Positions 16,379 through 29,347 are shown, counted from the first letter of the stretch. The stretch: 64,000 nucleotides of DNA from Bacteroidota bacterium (GCA_018266735.1 JAFDZT010000002.1:546439-610438); one strand, 5' to 3'. The notes: generated by a model from the sequence alone, not told the origin. Numbers and translations are program-made.

Positions 16379-17158
16379 ATGAGCTTTCAATCGGTAAATC
16401 AGGACTGGGAAGGGTTGGCCAAGCACGATGCGATGTGGGCCATTCTCACCAGTCCGGAAAAGCAAGGCAACAAATGGGGCAACGAAGAGTTCTTCGAGGC
16501 CGGTCGGTATGAGATCTCCGTGGTGTTCGACCTGCTGAAGGAGTTGAAGGCGCTGCCGGTTGACAATGAGCTCGCTCTCGATTTCGGATGCGGCGTGGGC
16601 AGACTTACCCAGGCGCTTGGCAAGATCTTTCGCTCGGTGCATGGGATCGATGTGTCCCCCACCATGATCGCCAAGGCCACGGCACTCAATGCCGCGCCCG
16701 ACACGGTGCAGTTCCGTGTGAACGACACGACCGTCCTGCCCTTTCCGCCCTCCAGCTTCTCCTTCATCTACACCAGCATCGTCCTGCAGCATATTCCCTA
16801 CCCGCAGCAGGTGGAGTACATCGCCGAGTTCGGACGCCTGCTCAAGCCAGGTGGGACGCTGGTCTTCCAGATCCCGACCAAGGACATTCGGCAGATCTCG
16901 CTGCTGCAGCGCATCAAGAGCACGGTGCGGATCCGCGAGCGGCTGTCCAAGATCGGCATCGGCACCTTCCATCATATGCAGATGAATCCGGTGCCCGAGG
17001 CCGAGATCCATGCCGTGATGAAGGCGGCGGGGTGCACGGTGGTGGGGCATCGCTACACCAATCATACCGATGTGGGGTTTGGCGGACGTCTGCGGTTCAT
17101 GGAGCGGTCGCAGAGCAAGGACTACGAGAGCAGTCTCTTTATAGTCCGTAAATCCTGA
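16379..17158 (+). CDS. Class I SAM-dependent methyltransferase
   Basis: A 259-aa methyltransferase. Motif I, the SAM-binding glycine loop, is LALDFGCGVGRLTQAL (about residues 64-79), followed by VHGIDVSPTMI. FIYTSIVLQHIPYPQQ is the motif IV region, and LLKPGGTLVFQIPTKD is typical of motif VI. It belongs to the small-molecule (type 11/25-like) group; the substrate is unknown. It stands alone between a T9SS gene and nuoA. Confidence 0.9.
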   Translation: MSFQSVNQDWEGLAKHDAMWAILTSPEKQGNKWGNEEFFEAGRYEISVVFDLLKELKALPVDNELALDFGCGVGRLTQALGKIFRSVHGIDVSPTMIAKATALNAAPDTVQFRVNDTTVLPFPPSSFSFIYTSIVLQHIPYPQQVEYIAEFGRLLKPGGTLVFQIPTKDIRQISLLQRIKSTVRIRERLSKIGIGTFHHMQMNPVPEAEIHAVMKAAGCTVVGHRYTNHTDVGFGGRLRFMERSQSKDYESSLFIVRKS

Positions 17159-17166
17159 CAGAGTTG

Positions 17167-17174
17167 TAATTTCG
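17167..17174 (+). promoter_or_regulatory. Possible -7 box before nuoA (TAATTTCG)
   Basis: One mismatch to TAnnTTTG, 22 nt before the nuoA ATG, in the only gap between the methyltransferase and nuoA. Confidence 0.3.
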
Positions 17175-17196
17175 TCGAGTTCAACACGAGAAGCCC

Positions 17197-17553
17197 ATGC
17201 TAGTACACTACCTTCCGCTGATCATCATGATCGCCATCGGCGCGATCTTCGGCCTCACCAACATCATCATGGCGGAGATCTTGGGACCGAAGCGTAGCAC
17301 GCGTGCCAAGCTGTCGACGTACGAGTCCGGCATGGAACCTGTGAAGAGCGCTCGGGAACGATTCACTGTGAAGTTCTATTTAGTGGCGATGATGTTCATC
17401 CTCTTCGACATCGAAGTGGTGTTCATGTATCCATGGGCCGTGCAATTCAAGTCGCTGGGAATGTATGGCTTCACCGCCATGATCTTGTTCATGGTGCTCT
17501 TGTTCAGTGGCTATCTCTACGTTGTGAAAAAGGGAGCACTCAAATGGGATTGA
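17197..17553 (+). CDS. nuoA: NADH-quinone oxidoreductase subunit A (NuoA)
   Basis: A 118-aa complex I membrane subunit with three predicted transmembrane helices. The conserved loop [20 protein letters not shown] (residues 46-65) and the acidic helix [15 protein letters not shown] (residues 72-86) are diagnostic. Its stop overlaps the start of nuoB by 10 nt, indicating translational coupling. Only A and B are here; J and K are at the left edge of the window. Confidence 0.96.
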   Translation: MLVHYLPLIIMIAIGAIFGLTNIIMAEILGPKRSTRAKLSTYESGMEPVKSARERFTVKFYLVAMMFILFDIEVVFMYPWAVQFKSLGMYGFTAMILFMVLLFSGYLYVVKKGALKWD

Positions 17554-18077
17554 ACGATCAACTGCAACGCGACGGATTCGTGATCACCACGGTGGAGTCG
17601 CTGATCACGTGGGCACAAGCGAACTCACTGTGGCCAATGCCCATGGGCATTAGCTGCTGCGCCATCGAGATGATGGCCTTCGGAGGTCCGCGTGCAGATG
17701 CATCGCGCTTCGGTTCCGAACGTTTCTCGTTCTCACCACGTCAGGCCGATCTGATGATCGTTGCCGGTACGGTCACATACAAGATGTCGTGGGTGGTTCG
17801 CAAGATCTGGGACCAGATGCCCGATCCGAAGTGGTGCATCGCCATGGGCGTATGCACGAGCACGGGCGGCATGTTCCGCAGCTATCCTGTGGTACAAGGG
17901 ATCGACCAGTTCCTTCCCGTCGACGCCTACGTCTCCGGCTGTCCGCCACGTCCCGAAGCACTCATGAAGGCCCTGCTCTTTATCCAAGAAAAGATCAAGA
18001 GCCAGTCGCACCCAACGATGATCAACCTTGGCAAGGACAGTGGCGACGTGCGCCGCAGCGATCTCGTCACACCATAA
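17544..18077 (+). CDS. nuoB: NADH-quinone oxidoreductase subunit B (NuoB)
   Basis: A 177-aa subunit that carries the terminal Fe-S cluster N2, next to the quinone site of complex I. Ligands are Cys38-Cys39 ([10 protein letters not shown]), Cys104 ([11 protein letters not shown]) and Cys133 ([10 protein letters not shown]). The spacing of 65 and 29 residues is identical to E. coli NuoB. The ATG at 17544 lies within the end of nuoA. nuoC, which normally follows, is missing; an intrinsic terminator at 18127-18160 closes the transcript. Confidence 0.96.
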   Translation: MGLNDQLQRDGFVITTVESLITWAQANSLWPMPMGISCCAIEMMAFGGPRADASRFGSERFSFSPRQADLMIVAGTVTYKMSWVVRKIWDQMPDPKWCIAMGVCTSTGGMFRSYPVVQGIDQFLPVDAYVSGCPPRPEALMKALLFIQEKIKSQSHPTMINLGKDSGDVRRSDLVTP

Positions 18078-18126
18078 CGAGCGCTCGGTCTGCTCTCTCG
18101 ACGTCGGGAACAAGATGCTAACGATG

Positions 18127-18160
18127 AACGCCGGACCGAATGGTTCGGCGTTTTTTTTTT
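18127..18160 (+). terminator. Intrinsic terminator after nuoAB
   Basis: An 11-bp stem AACGCCGGACC/GGTTCGGCGTT (one G-T pair) with a GAAT loop is followed by a run of T residues. It lies 50 nt after the nuoB stop and immediately before anmK. Confidence 0.93.
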
Positions 18161-18170
18161 GAATGGATCG

Positions 18171-19349
18171 ATGAACATGATGACGCACACAACCTGGACC
18201 TCTCGACCTCGCCGTATCATTGGCATCATGACGGGCACCTCGCTGGACGGGATCGATGTGGCGCTGTGCACCATTGGCGTTGAGAATGGTCGACATTCCG
18301 TTGTCCTCGATGCCTTTGCCACCTTCCCCTACTCGGATGCCTGCTTGGAGCTGGTGCAGACGGTGCTCACCGAACCGATCCGTGCTGCTGAGGTCTGCGA
18401 CCTCGAGATCGCCCTCGCTGCCGACATGGCCGCTGCCGTTGAACGGTTGTTGCAGGAACACAATGTGGATCGCGCCGATGTGGATCTTGTGTCCGTGCAT
18501 GGACAGACGATGTGGCATGCACCACAGCCGCATGCCATTGGTGCTCGCACCATGGGAAGTACCTGGCAAGCAACGAACATCTCTGCCCTTGCCACTCTGC
18601 TCAACCGTACCGTGATCGGTGATCTACGCACGGCCGATGTGGTCGTGGGCGGACAAGGCGCGCCGCTGGTGCCGATGTTCGATCTGCACACGTTGGTGCA
18701 TCCCAACCGCACGCGCGTGGCCTTGAACATTGGCGGTATGGCGAACTGTACGATCCTTCCTCCGACGGCTTCGGTGGATACACTTGTGGCCTTCGATACA
18801 GGCCCGGGCAACGTGCTGATCAACGCCGCCATTCGTAAGACCTATGGCAAGGCCTTCGATACGAACGGCGATGTTGCCCGTGCCGGCAACGTGATCGCCT
18901 CGATGTTCGACGAGCTCACGTCGCACCCGTTCTATGCGATGGAGCCTCCGAAGTCCACCGGTCGGGAGATGTTCGACGATGCCTATGCCGCCGTCATGGT
19001 GAAGCGCTACGGACATCCCAGTCTGCCAATGGAAGATCTGGTGCGGACGATGACGGAATGCACGGCCTGGAGCATTGCCGATCACATCCAACGCTATGCG
19101 CCTAAGGCCGACGACGTGATCGTGAGCGGTGGAGGGGCGCACAATGCGTTCTTGATGGAGCTCTTGCGCGACCGCCTGCCGACAGTGAACGTTCTGCGCA
19201 GCGATGATGTTGGCATTCCGTCCGACGCGAAAGAGGCCATGTGCTTCGCCTACCTCGGATGGCGATCCCTAGCCGGTCTGCCTGGCAACATCCCATCCGT
19301 GACCGGGGCATCGAAAGCCGTCGTCCTCGGAACCGTCAGCGCTTCGTAA
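18171..19349 (+). CDS. anmK: Anhydro-N-acetylmuramic acid kinase (AnmK)
   Basis: A 392-aa sugar kinase that phosphorylates and opens 1,6-anhydro-MurNAc, recycling peptidoglycan to MurNAc-6-phosphate. The N-terminal ATP-binding signature is GIMTGTSLDGIDVAL; DLVSVHGQTMWHAP, LNIGGMANCT and AFDTGPGNVLINA are further family motifs, and VIVSGGGAHNAFLM is near the end. The start could be ATG 18171, 18177 or 18180; all lie directly after the terminator, leaving almost no room for a separate promoter. Confidence 0.95.
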   Translation: MNMMTHTTWTSRPRRIIGIMTGTSLDGIDVALCTIGVENGRHSVVLDAFATFPYSDACLELVQTVLTEPIRAAEVCDLEIALAADMAAAVERLLQEHNVDRADVDLVSVHGQTMWHAPQPHAIGARTMGSTWQATNISALATLLNRTVIGDLRTADVVVGGQGAPLVPMFDLHTLVHPNRTRVALNIGGMANCTILPPTASVDTLVAFDTGPGNVLINAAIRKTYGKAFDTNGDVARAGNVIASMFDELTSHPFYAMEPPKSTGREMFDDAYAAVMVKRYGHPSLPMEDLVRTMTECTAWSIADHIQRYAPKADDVIVSGGGAHNAFLMELLRDRLPTVNVLRSDDVGIPSDAKEAMCFAYLGWRSLAGLPGNIPSVTGASKAVVLGTVSAS

Positions 19350-19354
19350 CTTTG
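19347..19354 (+). promoter_or_regulatory. TAnnTTTG -7 box before acyl-CoA dehydrogenase (TAACTTTG)
   Basis: An exact TAnnTTTG match overlapping the anmK stop codon and 33 nt before the next ATG. Confidence 0.45.
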
Positions 19355-19387
19355 TGGATTCCCATCACCAATACCATCCCTACCGCC

Positions 19388-20536
19388 ATGTTCTCCTTGC
19401 AGTTCTCCGAAACCCATGAAATGATCCGCGACACGGCCCGCCAATTCGCGCAGGACGAGATCGCACCAACGGCCATCGAACGCGATAAGAACGGCGAGTT
19501 CCCGTACGAGATCACGAAGAAGCTTGGAGAGCTTGGCTTCCTCGGCATGATGGTCTCCCCTGAATGGGGTGGCTCGGGCCTTGATGCGCTGAGCTATGTG
19601 ATCGCCATGGAAGAGATCTCGGCCGTGGATGCGAGCTGTGGTGTGATCATGTCGGTGAACAACTCCCTGGTCTGCTGGGGACTTGAGACCTATGCCACCG
19701 ATGCGCAAAAAGACAAGTGGCTGCGTCCCCTTGCATCCGGTCAGGTCCACGGCGCTTTCTGCCTTTCCGAACCCGAAGCCGGCTCCGATGCAACGTCGCA
19801 ACACACCACGGCCACGAAGGTGGATGGAGGATGGTTGTTGAACGGAACGAAGAACTGGATCACGAACGGACAAACCGCCAGCACCTACCTTGTGATGGCG
19901 CAAACGAATCGCGAGCTGAAGCATAAGGGCATCACGTGCTTCATCGTCCCACGCACAGCCGAAGGATTCGAGCCGGGCATCAAGGAAGACAAGCTTGGCA
20001 TCCGCTCCAGCGACACATGCTCGATCGGACTCACGAACGTCTTCGTTCCCGATGATCAAGTGCTCGGCGGTGAAGGTGTTGGATTCAAGATCGCCATGGA
20101 GTCACTCAACGGCGGACGTATCGGAATTGCTGCACAAGCGCTCGGCATTGCCAAGGCCGGGAGTGAACTCGCCACAAAGTATGCTACGGAACGCAAGGCC
20201 TTCGGCAAACCCATTGCCGATCTGCAGGCCATTCAGATGAAGATCGCCGACATGGCAACCCGCGTGGAAGCTGCACGCTACATGGTGTATCGCGCCGCAT
20301 GGATGAAGGATCAGCACATGAACTACATCAAGGCGGCTGCACAGGCGAAGTTGCTTGCGTCGACCACGGCCGTGCATGTAGCACTCGAAGCCATTCAAGT
20401 GCACGGTGGCTATGGCTACGTGCGCGAATACATCGTGGAACGCCTCTTGCGCGATGCGAAGATCACCGAGATCTACGAAGGCACGAGCGAGATCCAACAC
20501 ATCGTGATCGCTCGCGAACTGCTCAAGGAATTGTAA
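19388..20536 (+). CDS. Acyl-CoA dehydrogenase (short/medium-chain type)
   Basis: A 382-aa FAD enzyme of fatty-acid beta-oxidation, forming the trans-2 double bond and passing electrons to ETF. Visible signatures are GAFCLSEPEAGSDATS (flavin/substrate motif), the NWITNGQTA strand, and IYEGTSEIQHIVIARELL near the C-terminus; the Glu of YEGTSE is the catalytic base position of the butyryl-CoA dehydrogenase type. Exact chain length is uncertain. The thiolase at 26.6 kb and the ETF-dependent oxidoreductase at 34.1 kb are logical partners elsewhere in the window. Confidence 0.94.
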   Translation: MFSLQFSETHEMIRDTARQFAQDEIAPTAIERDKNGEFPYEITKKLGELGFLGMMVSPEWGGSGLDALSYVIAMEEISAVDASCGVIMSVNNSLVCWGLETYATDAQKDKWLRPLASGQVHGAFCLSEPEAGSDATSQHTTATKVDGGWLLNGTKNWITNGQTASTYLVMAQTNRELKHKGITCFIVPRTAEGFEPGIKEDKLGIRSSDTCSIGLTNVFVPDDQVLGGEGVGFKIAMESLNGGRIGIAAQALGIAKAGSELATKYATERKAFGKPIADLQAIQMKIADMATRVEAARYMVYRAAWMKDQHMNYIKAAAQAKLLASTTAVHVALEAIQVHGGYGYVREYIVERLLRDAKITEIYEGTSEIQHIVIARELLKEL

Positions 20537-20557
20537 GGCGGCACGGCGGCAAGGATA

Positions 20558-23500
20558 CTACGGTAGTCGAATACCAAGCTTCACTTCCCACTCTTTCTGA
20601 TAGCGTGTGACGTTCCCCGTGTTGCTCACGGCACGCGACAGCTCGAGCTCAAGGTACTTGAGCAGCGTGGCTTCGTTGAGTTCCGACAGCGGCAGGATCA
20701 CGGTGATGTTGTTGTTCGCCGAGATGTCGGACACCGTGCCGCTCCATCGATACGTGACGTTGCCAAAGAGCTGACCGGAGAGCGTGAGCTTGGACTGACT
20801 GATGTCAGAGCCAACATCGAGCTGTGCATTCTGGATCACGCCGCCCACACCGGCCAACATCTCACCAAGGGCATTGGTGGCCACAGCGGACAAGCTTGCA
20901 TTCACTTCTCCAACAACATTACCCTGTCCACCCTGCTGCAATTCATCCTGTGTGCGATTCAGCAGGATGAGCATGAGCGCATCGCTCTTCACATAGTTCG
21001 AATCAGTACCAACGACCTCTTTGTCGTTGCGGAACAACCGGAACTTTGCCTCTGGTAACTGCTTGGTCCCCGTGATATCGATCACAACACGATAGTCCTC
21101 ACGACCGCCTTTGGGAGGCGGCAGCATTCGATTGCCAATGTAGACGGCACGCAACTTCAACGATGGATTCGTCAGTCCGCCGGCACTGAAGTCCAGCTCC
21201 CCACTAGCCGAGAACGGTTTGAAGAACTTGTACGTGCTCGTGCCCTCCTTGAGCTTCATCTTCCCATGCATGTTCGTGCCGCTTCCAAAGGAACCCGTGA
21301 ACTCCAGTGGAATGCGCGGATCGCTGAGTTCCAGATCTGCGATCAGGATCTCCGTTACTCCCAACACCATCGTCAGCAGGAATCTGCTCTTGAAGTAAAC
21401 GTTGAGGTTGAACTCCAACAGGTCCATGAATCCTGCCTTTGGACCTGAGAAGGCGCTTTGCAATGCACGCACGATCTGAGACGAATCTGCCGGCTCACGA
21501 CGCGTCGTATCCTGACGCGAACGCGGCCGCACTCGGTCCTCCAGCGATGGGAAGGCATAGTTCAAACTGTCGTCGGGTGAGATGTACGTGAACGACGTCA
21601 CGCGACGCTTTGTTGACGACCGCTCTTGCGGGAAGATCACGTCGCCGTAGATCACGATGAGATCTCCATCCAAATGCGGCGCATCGAGTCGACCGTAGAA
21701 GTGCAGCGGACTCTTGCCGCTGGCCACAACGACGTCGCCGTAGACGTCCGGGCTCCGTGCCACCGACTGCATGTTCATCACGGCCAGACCGGGCGTGGTG
21801 ACCGTGAAGTCCACCGACTCCACACTCAATCCGTTGAAGGTGACGGTACCGGTAGCATTGGCGATACCCTTATTGTCCTTGCGAAGGATATCGCGAGCAA
21901 GATTGCGTGCAACGATGGTGTCGATCAACAACTGCTCCCCTTCCAGGCGCATCACACCATCGGCATTGTACGACATGCCGGTGGACGAGGCGATGAACGT
22001 CGCATTCTTGAACCGGGCATTGCCGGTGAACTTCACGTCGTTTGGCGTCGTACCCTTCACCGAGATCATCGCATCGGCCTGTCCACGCAGGCGCTCAATG
22101 GCCGGTAAGAATGGCTCCACGACGGCCATGGAGAGCTTGTTGGCGAGGAGTTGTATATCAATGGGACGACCGTCGATCATGCGCTGCGGAACGTTCACAA
22201 AACCAAGATCGAGCGGCACCGTGTTGATCTTCAGGTTCAGTGCTTCGACGAGCTTGGTACTGTCGCCACTGGTGATCGTGGCCGTGCCGGTGACGTTGCG
22301 CTCGGCATGTTTCAACGATACGTTTAGTGCACCGATCTTCTCTGCGTTGTAGGACACATCCTTTGCGGCAAGATCGAGTGTGATCACCGGATCTCTCCAC
22401 GTACCATTCACGGTGGCCGTGGCCTTTGTCATGAATCCACGCAGGAGCTTGAGCGGTGATGATGTCAATGCCGGTGCATACTTGAGGATGTCGCGAAGGT
22501 TGAAGTTCTCGACCACGACGTTGGTGTTCGCAAAGATGGAATCCGACAGAAGACCGGTGATGGTGATCGTTTCTGCAAACGGTCGTTGCGCCACCAGTCC
22601 CTGCACGTTGTACACCTTGTTGCTTGCCGTGATCGTGGACGGCTGCGTGGTTCGCCACAGGAGGTTTCGTGTTGGATCGAGCGTGAACTCCATGGAATCC
22701 AGCTGGAGCGACAGCATCTCGTCGTACAATGCAACCCCTGCCACCACGCCGAAGTGCATCTCGTTCACACCACTTGATGCGCGAAGGGAGCCCTTGTTGT
22801 TCGCAACCGACAGACCGATGGTCGGAGAAAGCAGTTTCGTTGTTCCCACTTGCAATACAGAATCGCAAGTAGCATGAATGCTCAAACTGTCGAGCGTCGG
22901 GACCGAGACAATGTTGTTCGTCCGCGCATGAATGCTGGCCACGAATGGATCTGCCGTGATGAGAAGCGAATCCGATGCGATCCGAAGATCACGAATACTG
23001 GCCGTGTCCAGCGCGAACGAGATCCCACCGGCCGACGCAGATATGCTACCATTGAGCGAGCCGGTGAACATGAGATGCACGTCGGGAATGAAGACGGCGA
23101 GAGGTGAGACGTCGTAGGCCACAACACGGAACGCGGCTTGCATCGGTTGGATCTCCTTGGCGAACACGCGAACGGGTCGCGCCGGTCCGGCCACGTGCCG
23201 TACGGAGCGCACGACGAGATCCGCTGTCGTTGTCGTCATCGCAGAGATCACATCGAGCAAGGCCGACGGAGCATAGTCGCCGTCGACGCGAGCACTCAGG
23301 ATCGGATGTCGTCCACGCACCGAATTGGCATCGAAGGAGATGGTACGTCGACCATCTTGACGTTTGTTCACCACGTCGGTGGTGAAGGGCATCATGGCCC
23401 TGTCCTTCAGCATGAACTCCGTGGTCGTCGCATGAAGTTCCGCCTCCATACTGTCGAGTTCGATATCATGTCCGCGGATCGTCACATCAGAGCTCAACCG

Positions 23501-25222
23501 CGAAGGCATCTGATCATCATGGAGCAGGGCGGCAAGGTTCAGGTCTTGAACTGCAACGGACATGTCGTAGCCAAGATGACCAGGAACGGCCGCATTGAGC
23601 ATACCACGCACGCTTGCCGTCTGTCGTACCGTCGCATCGTCCACATCCTCGCCGCCTTCCCCCTTCTTCAAACTCGCAAAGACAACGTTGAGCGAATCGA
23701 GATCGATACGTCCGGCGCCATTGCCGCGTATGGTGGTCGACAGCGAGCGTAGTCGTGTGCCGTTCACGGACGTGGCTTCGAGATCGAGATCGGCGCGAGC
23801 CTCTACGTCCTGCAGCGTAACGCCCTTGCCCTGCACGCGCACATGTCCGTTGATGTTGCTCGATAGCGAAGAGTCGGCACTGAAGACGCTCAGGTCTCCA
23901 TTGCGGACCATGGCATCGAGGTTGTAGCCAAGGCGTGGGCCCTTGAGGTAGACAGACATGGTGCCGTCGATCCGTCCGGGCGCATCGCTTGCATGGACCT
24001 CGAACCACAAACTGTCATCCGGCACACCGCGCAACCACACGGATTCGATGGTGGCATGGCGCAAGAACGGAAGTTCAGGTAGTGGCACGAAGCGAAGTCG
24101 ACGGCGCACATCGGAATACGACGCATGCGTGTTGAAGGCCTTGATGTTCACGGCCAATGGTTTCGCGCCCGAGAGATTCATTGCATCCATTTCGCCATGG
24201 AGATCGAGATCGTCGCCGGAGAGCGAAAGGTTGCGGATGTTCAACGTCTCGCCACCAAAGACCAGATCGGCATCCACGGAGTAGAGACCGAGAATATCAA
24301 CGTCGGGCACGAAGTAGTGCACTTCCTGTGCATCCACCACATCGGCATCCACCGAGCCAATGGCCGGATGCGTGCGCAGTGAGTCGTCGTTGAATCCGTC
24401 GAAGATGTTGATGTCGTTGATACGTGCGCGCAGGTTCACGTCGGACCGTGCCGTGCGAAGGTGCAATGCCTGCAGGTTCACCCCACTCGTCGAAACATGA
24501 GCGGCCAACGAGAGATCGTGTACCGTAAGCGGCGACGTGGTCTCTTCGAACGACAGATGGTTGATGGCCGCCTCATAGTCTTGCGCCTTGAGAGCAAGTC
24601 GAGCCGTGGCCGAGAGGTTGACGTGTCGCATGGACATGTGCATCGGATCGAAGCGCGTCCCATCGCCCCAGCGTTGCGTTCGATCGTTGATCACGATCGT
24701 CCCATCCGTGATCTTCAGCTCGCGAACATAGATATGCAGATCGGGCGGAGGTGAGGACGTGGTGTCGGCCGGCGGCTTGACGATCCGTGCGACATTCCAC
24801 ACGCTATCTGTTGCAGAACGCAGCACGTTGATCCGTGGACGGTCGAGCTGGACGGAATTGATCGCCACTACATTGCGGAGCAGCGGAGCGATATCGTAGG
24901 TCACGGATACAGCATCTGCTTCGAGGACCGTGGTGCCATGCGCATAAAGTTGCGGATGCGCAAGATAGATGCCCTTCCAGATGTCGATGCGCACATCGTC
25001 CACGGCAAGCGATCCCACCAACTGGGCGTTCACTTGTTCGATGACCACCGTACGAAGCCATGATCGGAACGAATCGGTTTGCGCAATGCCGATCAGAATG
25101 GCGAAGAAGATCGTCGCAGAAAAGACGAGACGGTACGACCATCGTATCACAAACGAAATGGCACGTCGCCAGAAAGGCCGACGTGCCATCGTTGTTCCAT
25201 CGTTGGTCGAAGTCTCCGTCAC
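20558..25222 (-). CDS. tamB: TamB-like translocation and assembly module protein (AsmA/DUF490)
   Basis: A 1554-aa inner-membrane-anchored protein predicted to span the periplasm as a long beta-taco, as TamB/YhdP/AsmA proteins do in phospholipid transport or barrel assembly. There is one N-terminal transmembrane helix (about residues 30-48) and long stretches of repetitive beta strands. The C-terminal ~350 residues carry the DUF490/TamB domain (FGGSGTNMHGKMKLKEG-like strands and GNVTYRWSGTVSDISANNN). The GTG at 25222 overlaps the icd stop (TAGTG); an ATG at 25189 is an alternative. No TamA/BamA gene is adjacent. Confidence 0.88.
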   Translation of the reverse strand: MTETSTNDGTTMARRPFWRRAISFVIRWSYRLVFSATIFFAILIGIAQTDSFRSWLRTVVIEQVNAQLVGSLAVDDVRIDIWKGIYLAHPQLYAHGTTVLEADAVSVTYDIAPLLRNVVAINSVQLDRPRINVLRSATDSVWNVARIVKPPADTTSSPPPDLHIYVRELKITDGTIVINDRTQRWGDGTRFDPMHMSMRHVNLSATARLALKAQDYEAAINHLSFEETTSPLTVHDLSLAAHVSTSGVNLQALHLRTARSDVNLRARINDINIFDGFNDDSLRTHPAIGSVDADVVDAQEVHYFVPDVDILGLYSVDADLVFGGETLNIRNLSLSGDDLDLHGEMDAMNLSGAKPLAVNIKAFNTHASYSDVRRRLRFVPLPELPFLRHATIESVWLRGVPDDSLWFEVHASDAPGRIDGTMSVYLKGPRLGYNLDAMVRNGDLSVFSADSSLSSNINGHVRVQGKGVTLQDVEARADLDLEATSVNGTRLRSLSTTIRGNGAGRIDLDSLNVVFASLKKGEGGEDVDDATVRQTASVRGMLNAAVPGHLGYDMSVAVQDLNLAALLHDDQMPSRLSSDVTIRGHDIELDSMEAELHATTTEFMLKDRAMMPFTTDVVNKRQDGRRTISFDANSVRGRHPILSARVDGDYAPSALLDVISAMTTTTADLVVRSVRHVAGPARPVRVFAKEIQPMQAAFRVVAYDVSPLAVFIPDVHLMFTGSLNGSISASAGGISFALDTASIRDLRIASDSLLITADPFVASIHARTNNIVSVPTLDSLSIHATCDSVLQVGTTKLLSPTIGLSVANNKGSLRASSGVNEMHFGVVAGVALYDEMLSLQLDSMEFTLDPTRNLLWRTTQPSTITASNKVYNVQGLVAQRPFAETITITGLLSDSIFANTNVVVENFNLRDILKYAPALTSSPLKLLRGFMTKATATVNGTWRDPVITLDLAAKDVSYNAEKIGALNVSLKHAERNVTGTATITSGDSTKLVEALNLKINTVPLDLGFVNVPQRMIDGRPIDIQLLANKLSMAVVEPFLPAIERLRGQADAMISVKGTTPNDVKFTGNARFKNATFIASSTGMSYNADGVMRLEGEQLLIDTIVARNLARDILRKDNKGIANATGTVTFNGLSVESVDFTVTTPGLAVMNMQSVARSPDVYGDVVVASGKSPLHFYGRLDAPHLDGDLIVIYGDVIFPQERSSTKRRVTSFTYISPDDSLNYAFPSLEDRVRPRSRQDTTRREPADSSQIVRALQSAFSGPKAGFMDLLEFNLNVYFKSRFLLTMVLGVTEILIADLELSDPRIPLEFTGSFGSGTNMHGKMKLKEGTSTYKFFKPFSASGELDFSAGGLTNPSLKLRAVYIGNRMLPPPKGGREDYRVVIDITGTKQLPEAKFRLFRNDKEVVGTDSNYVKSDALMLILLNRTQDELQQGGQGNVVGEVNASLSAVATNALGEMLAGVGGVIQNAQLDVGSDISQSKLTLSGQLFGNVTYRWSGTVSDISANNNITVILPLSELNEATLLKYLELELSRAVSNTGNVTRYQKEWEVKLGIRLP

Positions 25223-26613
25223 TATTCGCCTTGTGCTTTTGAATACCGCGCTTCGCCGCTCTTCGTTTGATGGAGGAGCTCAACATGCATCCACGAAAAG
25301 CCCGCTTCCGTTACTCCGGCGAGCAGTTCGAGTACATCAGCGTGTTCGACCGGCTCGGCAGACACATACCGGCAACGGTAGTGGTCAACAAGCAGGATCG
25401 ACAGGCCCGACGGTGGCCAGACCTTCGTACCGCGATTCGACTGGAGTTTCAGCGTGAACTTTCCAAGCTTTTCGGGCATGGCCGGAATGCCGTCTCCATA
25501 CTTCACGAACACATCAGCCCCAACAAGATCCCACTCTTCCGTGACGGTCGATGCTGCTGCAGAACCGGCAACGGAAGGCTTCGTCACCACGACCGTACCG
25601 GTATCGGTTACCGGATGGAGATGGGCGATGATGGCCTCGGTGAACTTTTCCGTGGTTGCCATGCCGCCGAGGTCGCGCGTGCGAACACCAGAGGCAAGCG
25701 TATTGGCAAGCGCGTCCTGGATGGCCGTTGCATATCCCACCAGACCCATGTACTGCAGCATTTGAATGCCGGAGAGCAAGAGTGCTGTCGGATTGGCAAG
25801 TCCTTTGCCAGCGATATCGGGAGCTGAGCCGTGCACGGCTTCAAAGACAGCATATTCCGTGCCGATGTTCCCGCCCGGCGCCACGCCAAGTCCACCCACG
25901 ATCCCTGCGCAGAGATCGCTGACGATGTCGCCATAGAGATTCGGCAAGACCAAGACGTCGAACTGCTCCGGACGTGTGGCAAGCTGCATACAGCAATTGT
26001 CGACGATGATGTCGTCGGCCACGATATCGGTGTACTCAGCGGCCACCTGACGGAAGACCTCCAACCAGAGTCCATCGGTGATCTTGTGAATGTTGGCCTT
26101 GTGCACGCACGTCACGCGCTTCCGGCCAAGCTTCCGTGCCTCTTCGAACGCATAGCGGATGGCATGCATCGACCCTTCACGCGTGATCAGCTTCAGACAC
26201 TGTGCCACGTTCGGTGTCTGCCAGTGCTCGATGCCGGCATACGTGTCTTCGATGTTCTCGCGGACGACAAGGATGTTCACGTTGTCGAACTTCGTTTGAA
26301 CAGCCGGCATGGACCGTGCAAGACGGACGTTGGCATAGAGATCCAACGACTTGCGGATCGTGACGTTCACGCTCTTATGTCCACCACCGACCGGCGTTGT
26401 CGTTGGTCCCTTCAGCGCCACCTTATTCCGCTTGATCGAGGCGAACGTCTCCGGTGGAACACCGTTGCCGAACTGTTCGATCGCTGCAAGCCCTGCGATG
26501 GCGCGTTCCCACACGATGGGCACGCCGGCTGCCTGAAATACCTTCTCTACCGATGCGCAGATCTCCGGTCCAATTCCGTCGCCCTCGATCAATGTTACCG
26601 TGCGTGGTGTCAT
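25222..26613 (-). CDS. icd: Isocitrate dehydrogenase, NADP-type with C-terminal extension
   Basis: A 463-aa enzyme oxidatively decarboxylating isocitrate to 2-oxoglutarate in the TCA cycle. Motifs are EGDGIGPEI, NVTIRKSLDLYANVRLARS (the substrate-binding Ser/Arg region specific to IDH), CVHKANIHKITDGLW, NLYGDIVSDLCAG and VFEAVHGSAPDIAGK. The ~115-residue C-terminal extension (EEWDLVGADVFVKY onward) is like that of Thermus/Rickettsia-type IDH. Isopropylmalate dehydrogenase is less likely given the extension. It starts 21 nt after the thiolase gene. Confidence 0.92.
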   Translation of the reverse strand: MTPRTVTLIEGDGIGPEICASVEKVFQAAGVPIVWERAIAGLAAIEQFGNGVPPETFASIKRNKVALKGPTTTPVGGGHKSVNVTIRKSLDLYANVRLARSMPAVQTKFDNVNILVVRENIEDTYAGIEHWQTPNVAQCLKLITREGSMHAIRYAFEEARKLGRKRVTCVHKANIHKITDGLWLEVFRQVAAEYTDIVADDIIVDNCCMQLATRPEQFDVLVLPNLYGDIVSDLCAGIVGGLGVAPGGNIGTEYAVFEAVHGSAPDIAGKGLANPTALLLSGIQMLQYMGLVGYATAIQDALANTLASGVRTRDLGGMATTEKFTEAIIAHLHPVTDTGTVVVTKPSVAGSAAASTVTEEWDLVGADVFVKYGDGIPAMPEKLGKFTLKLQSNRGTKVWPPSGLSILLVDHYRCRYVSAEPVEHADVLELLAGVTEAGFSWMHVELLHQTKSGEARYSKAQGE

Positions 26614-26634
26614 ATCCGTTCGTTCTCCGTTGTG

Positions 26635-29332
<2,698 letters not shown>

Positions 29333-29347
29333 CGGGACCAACGCACC

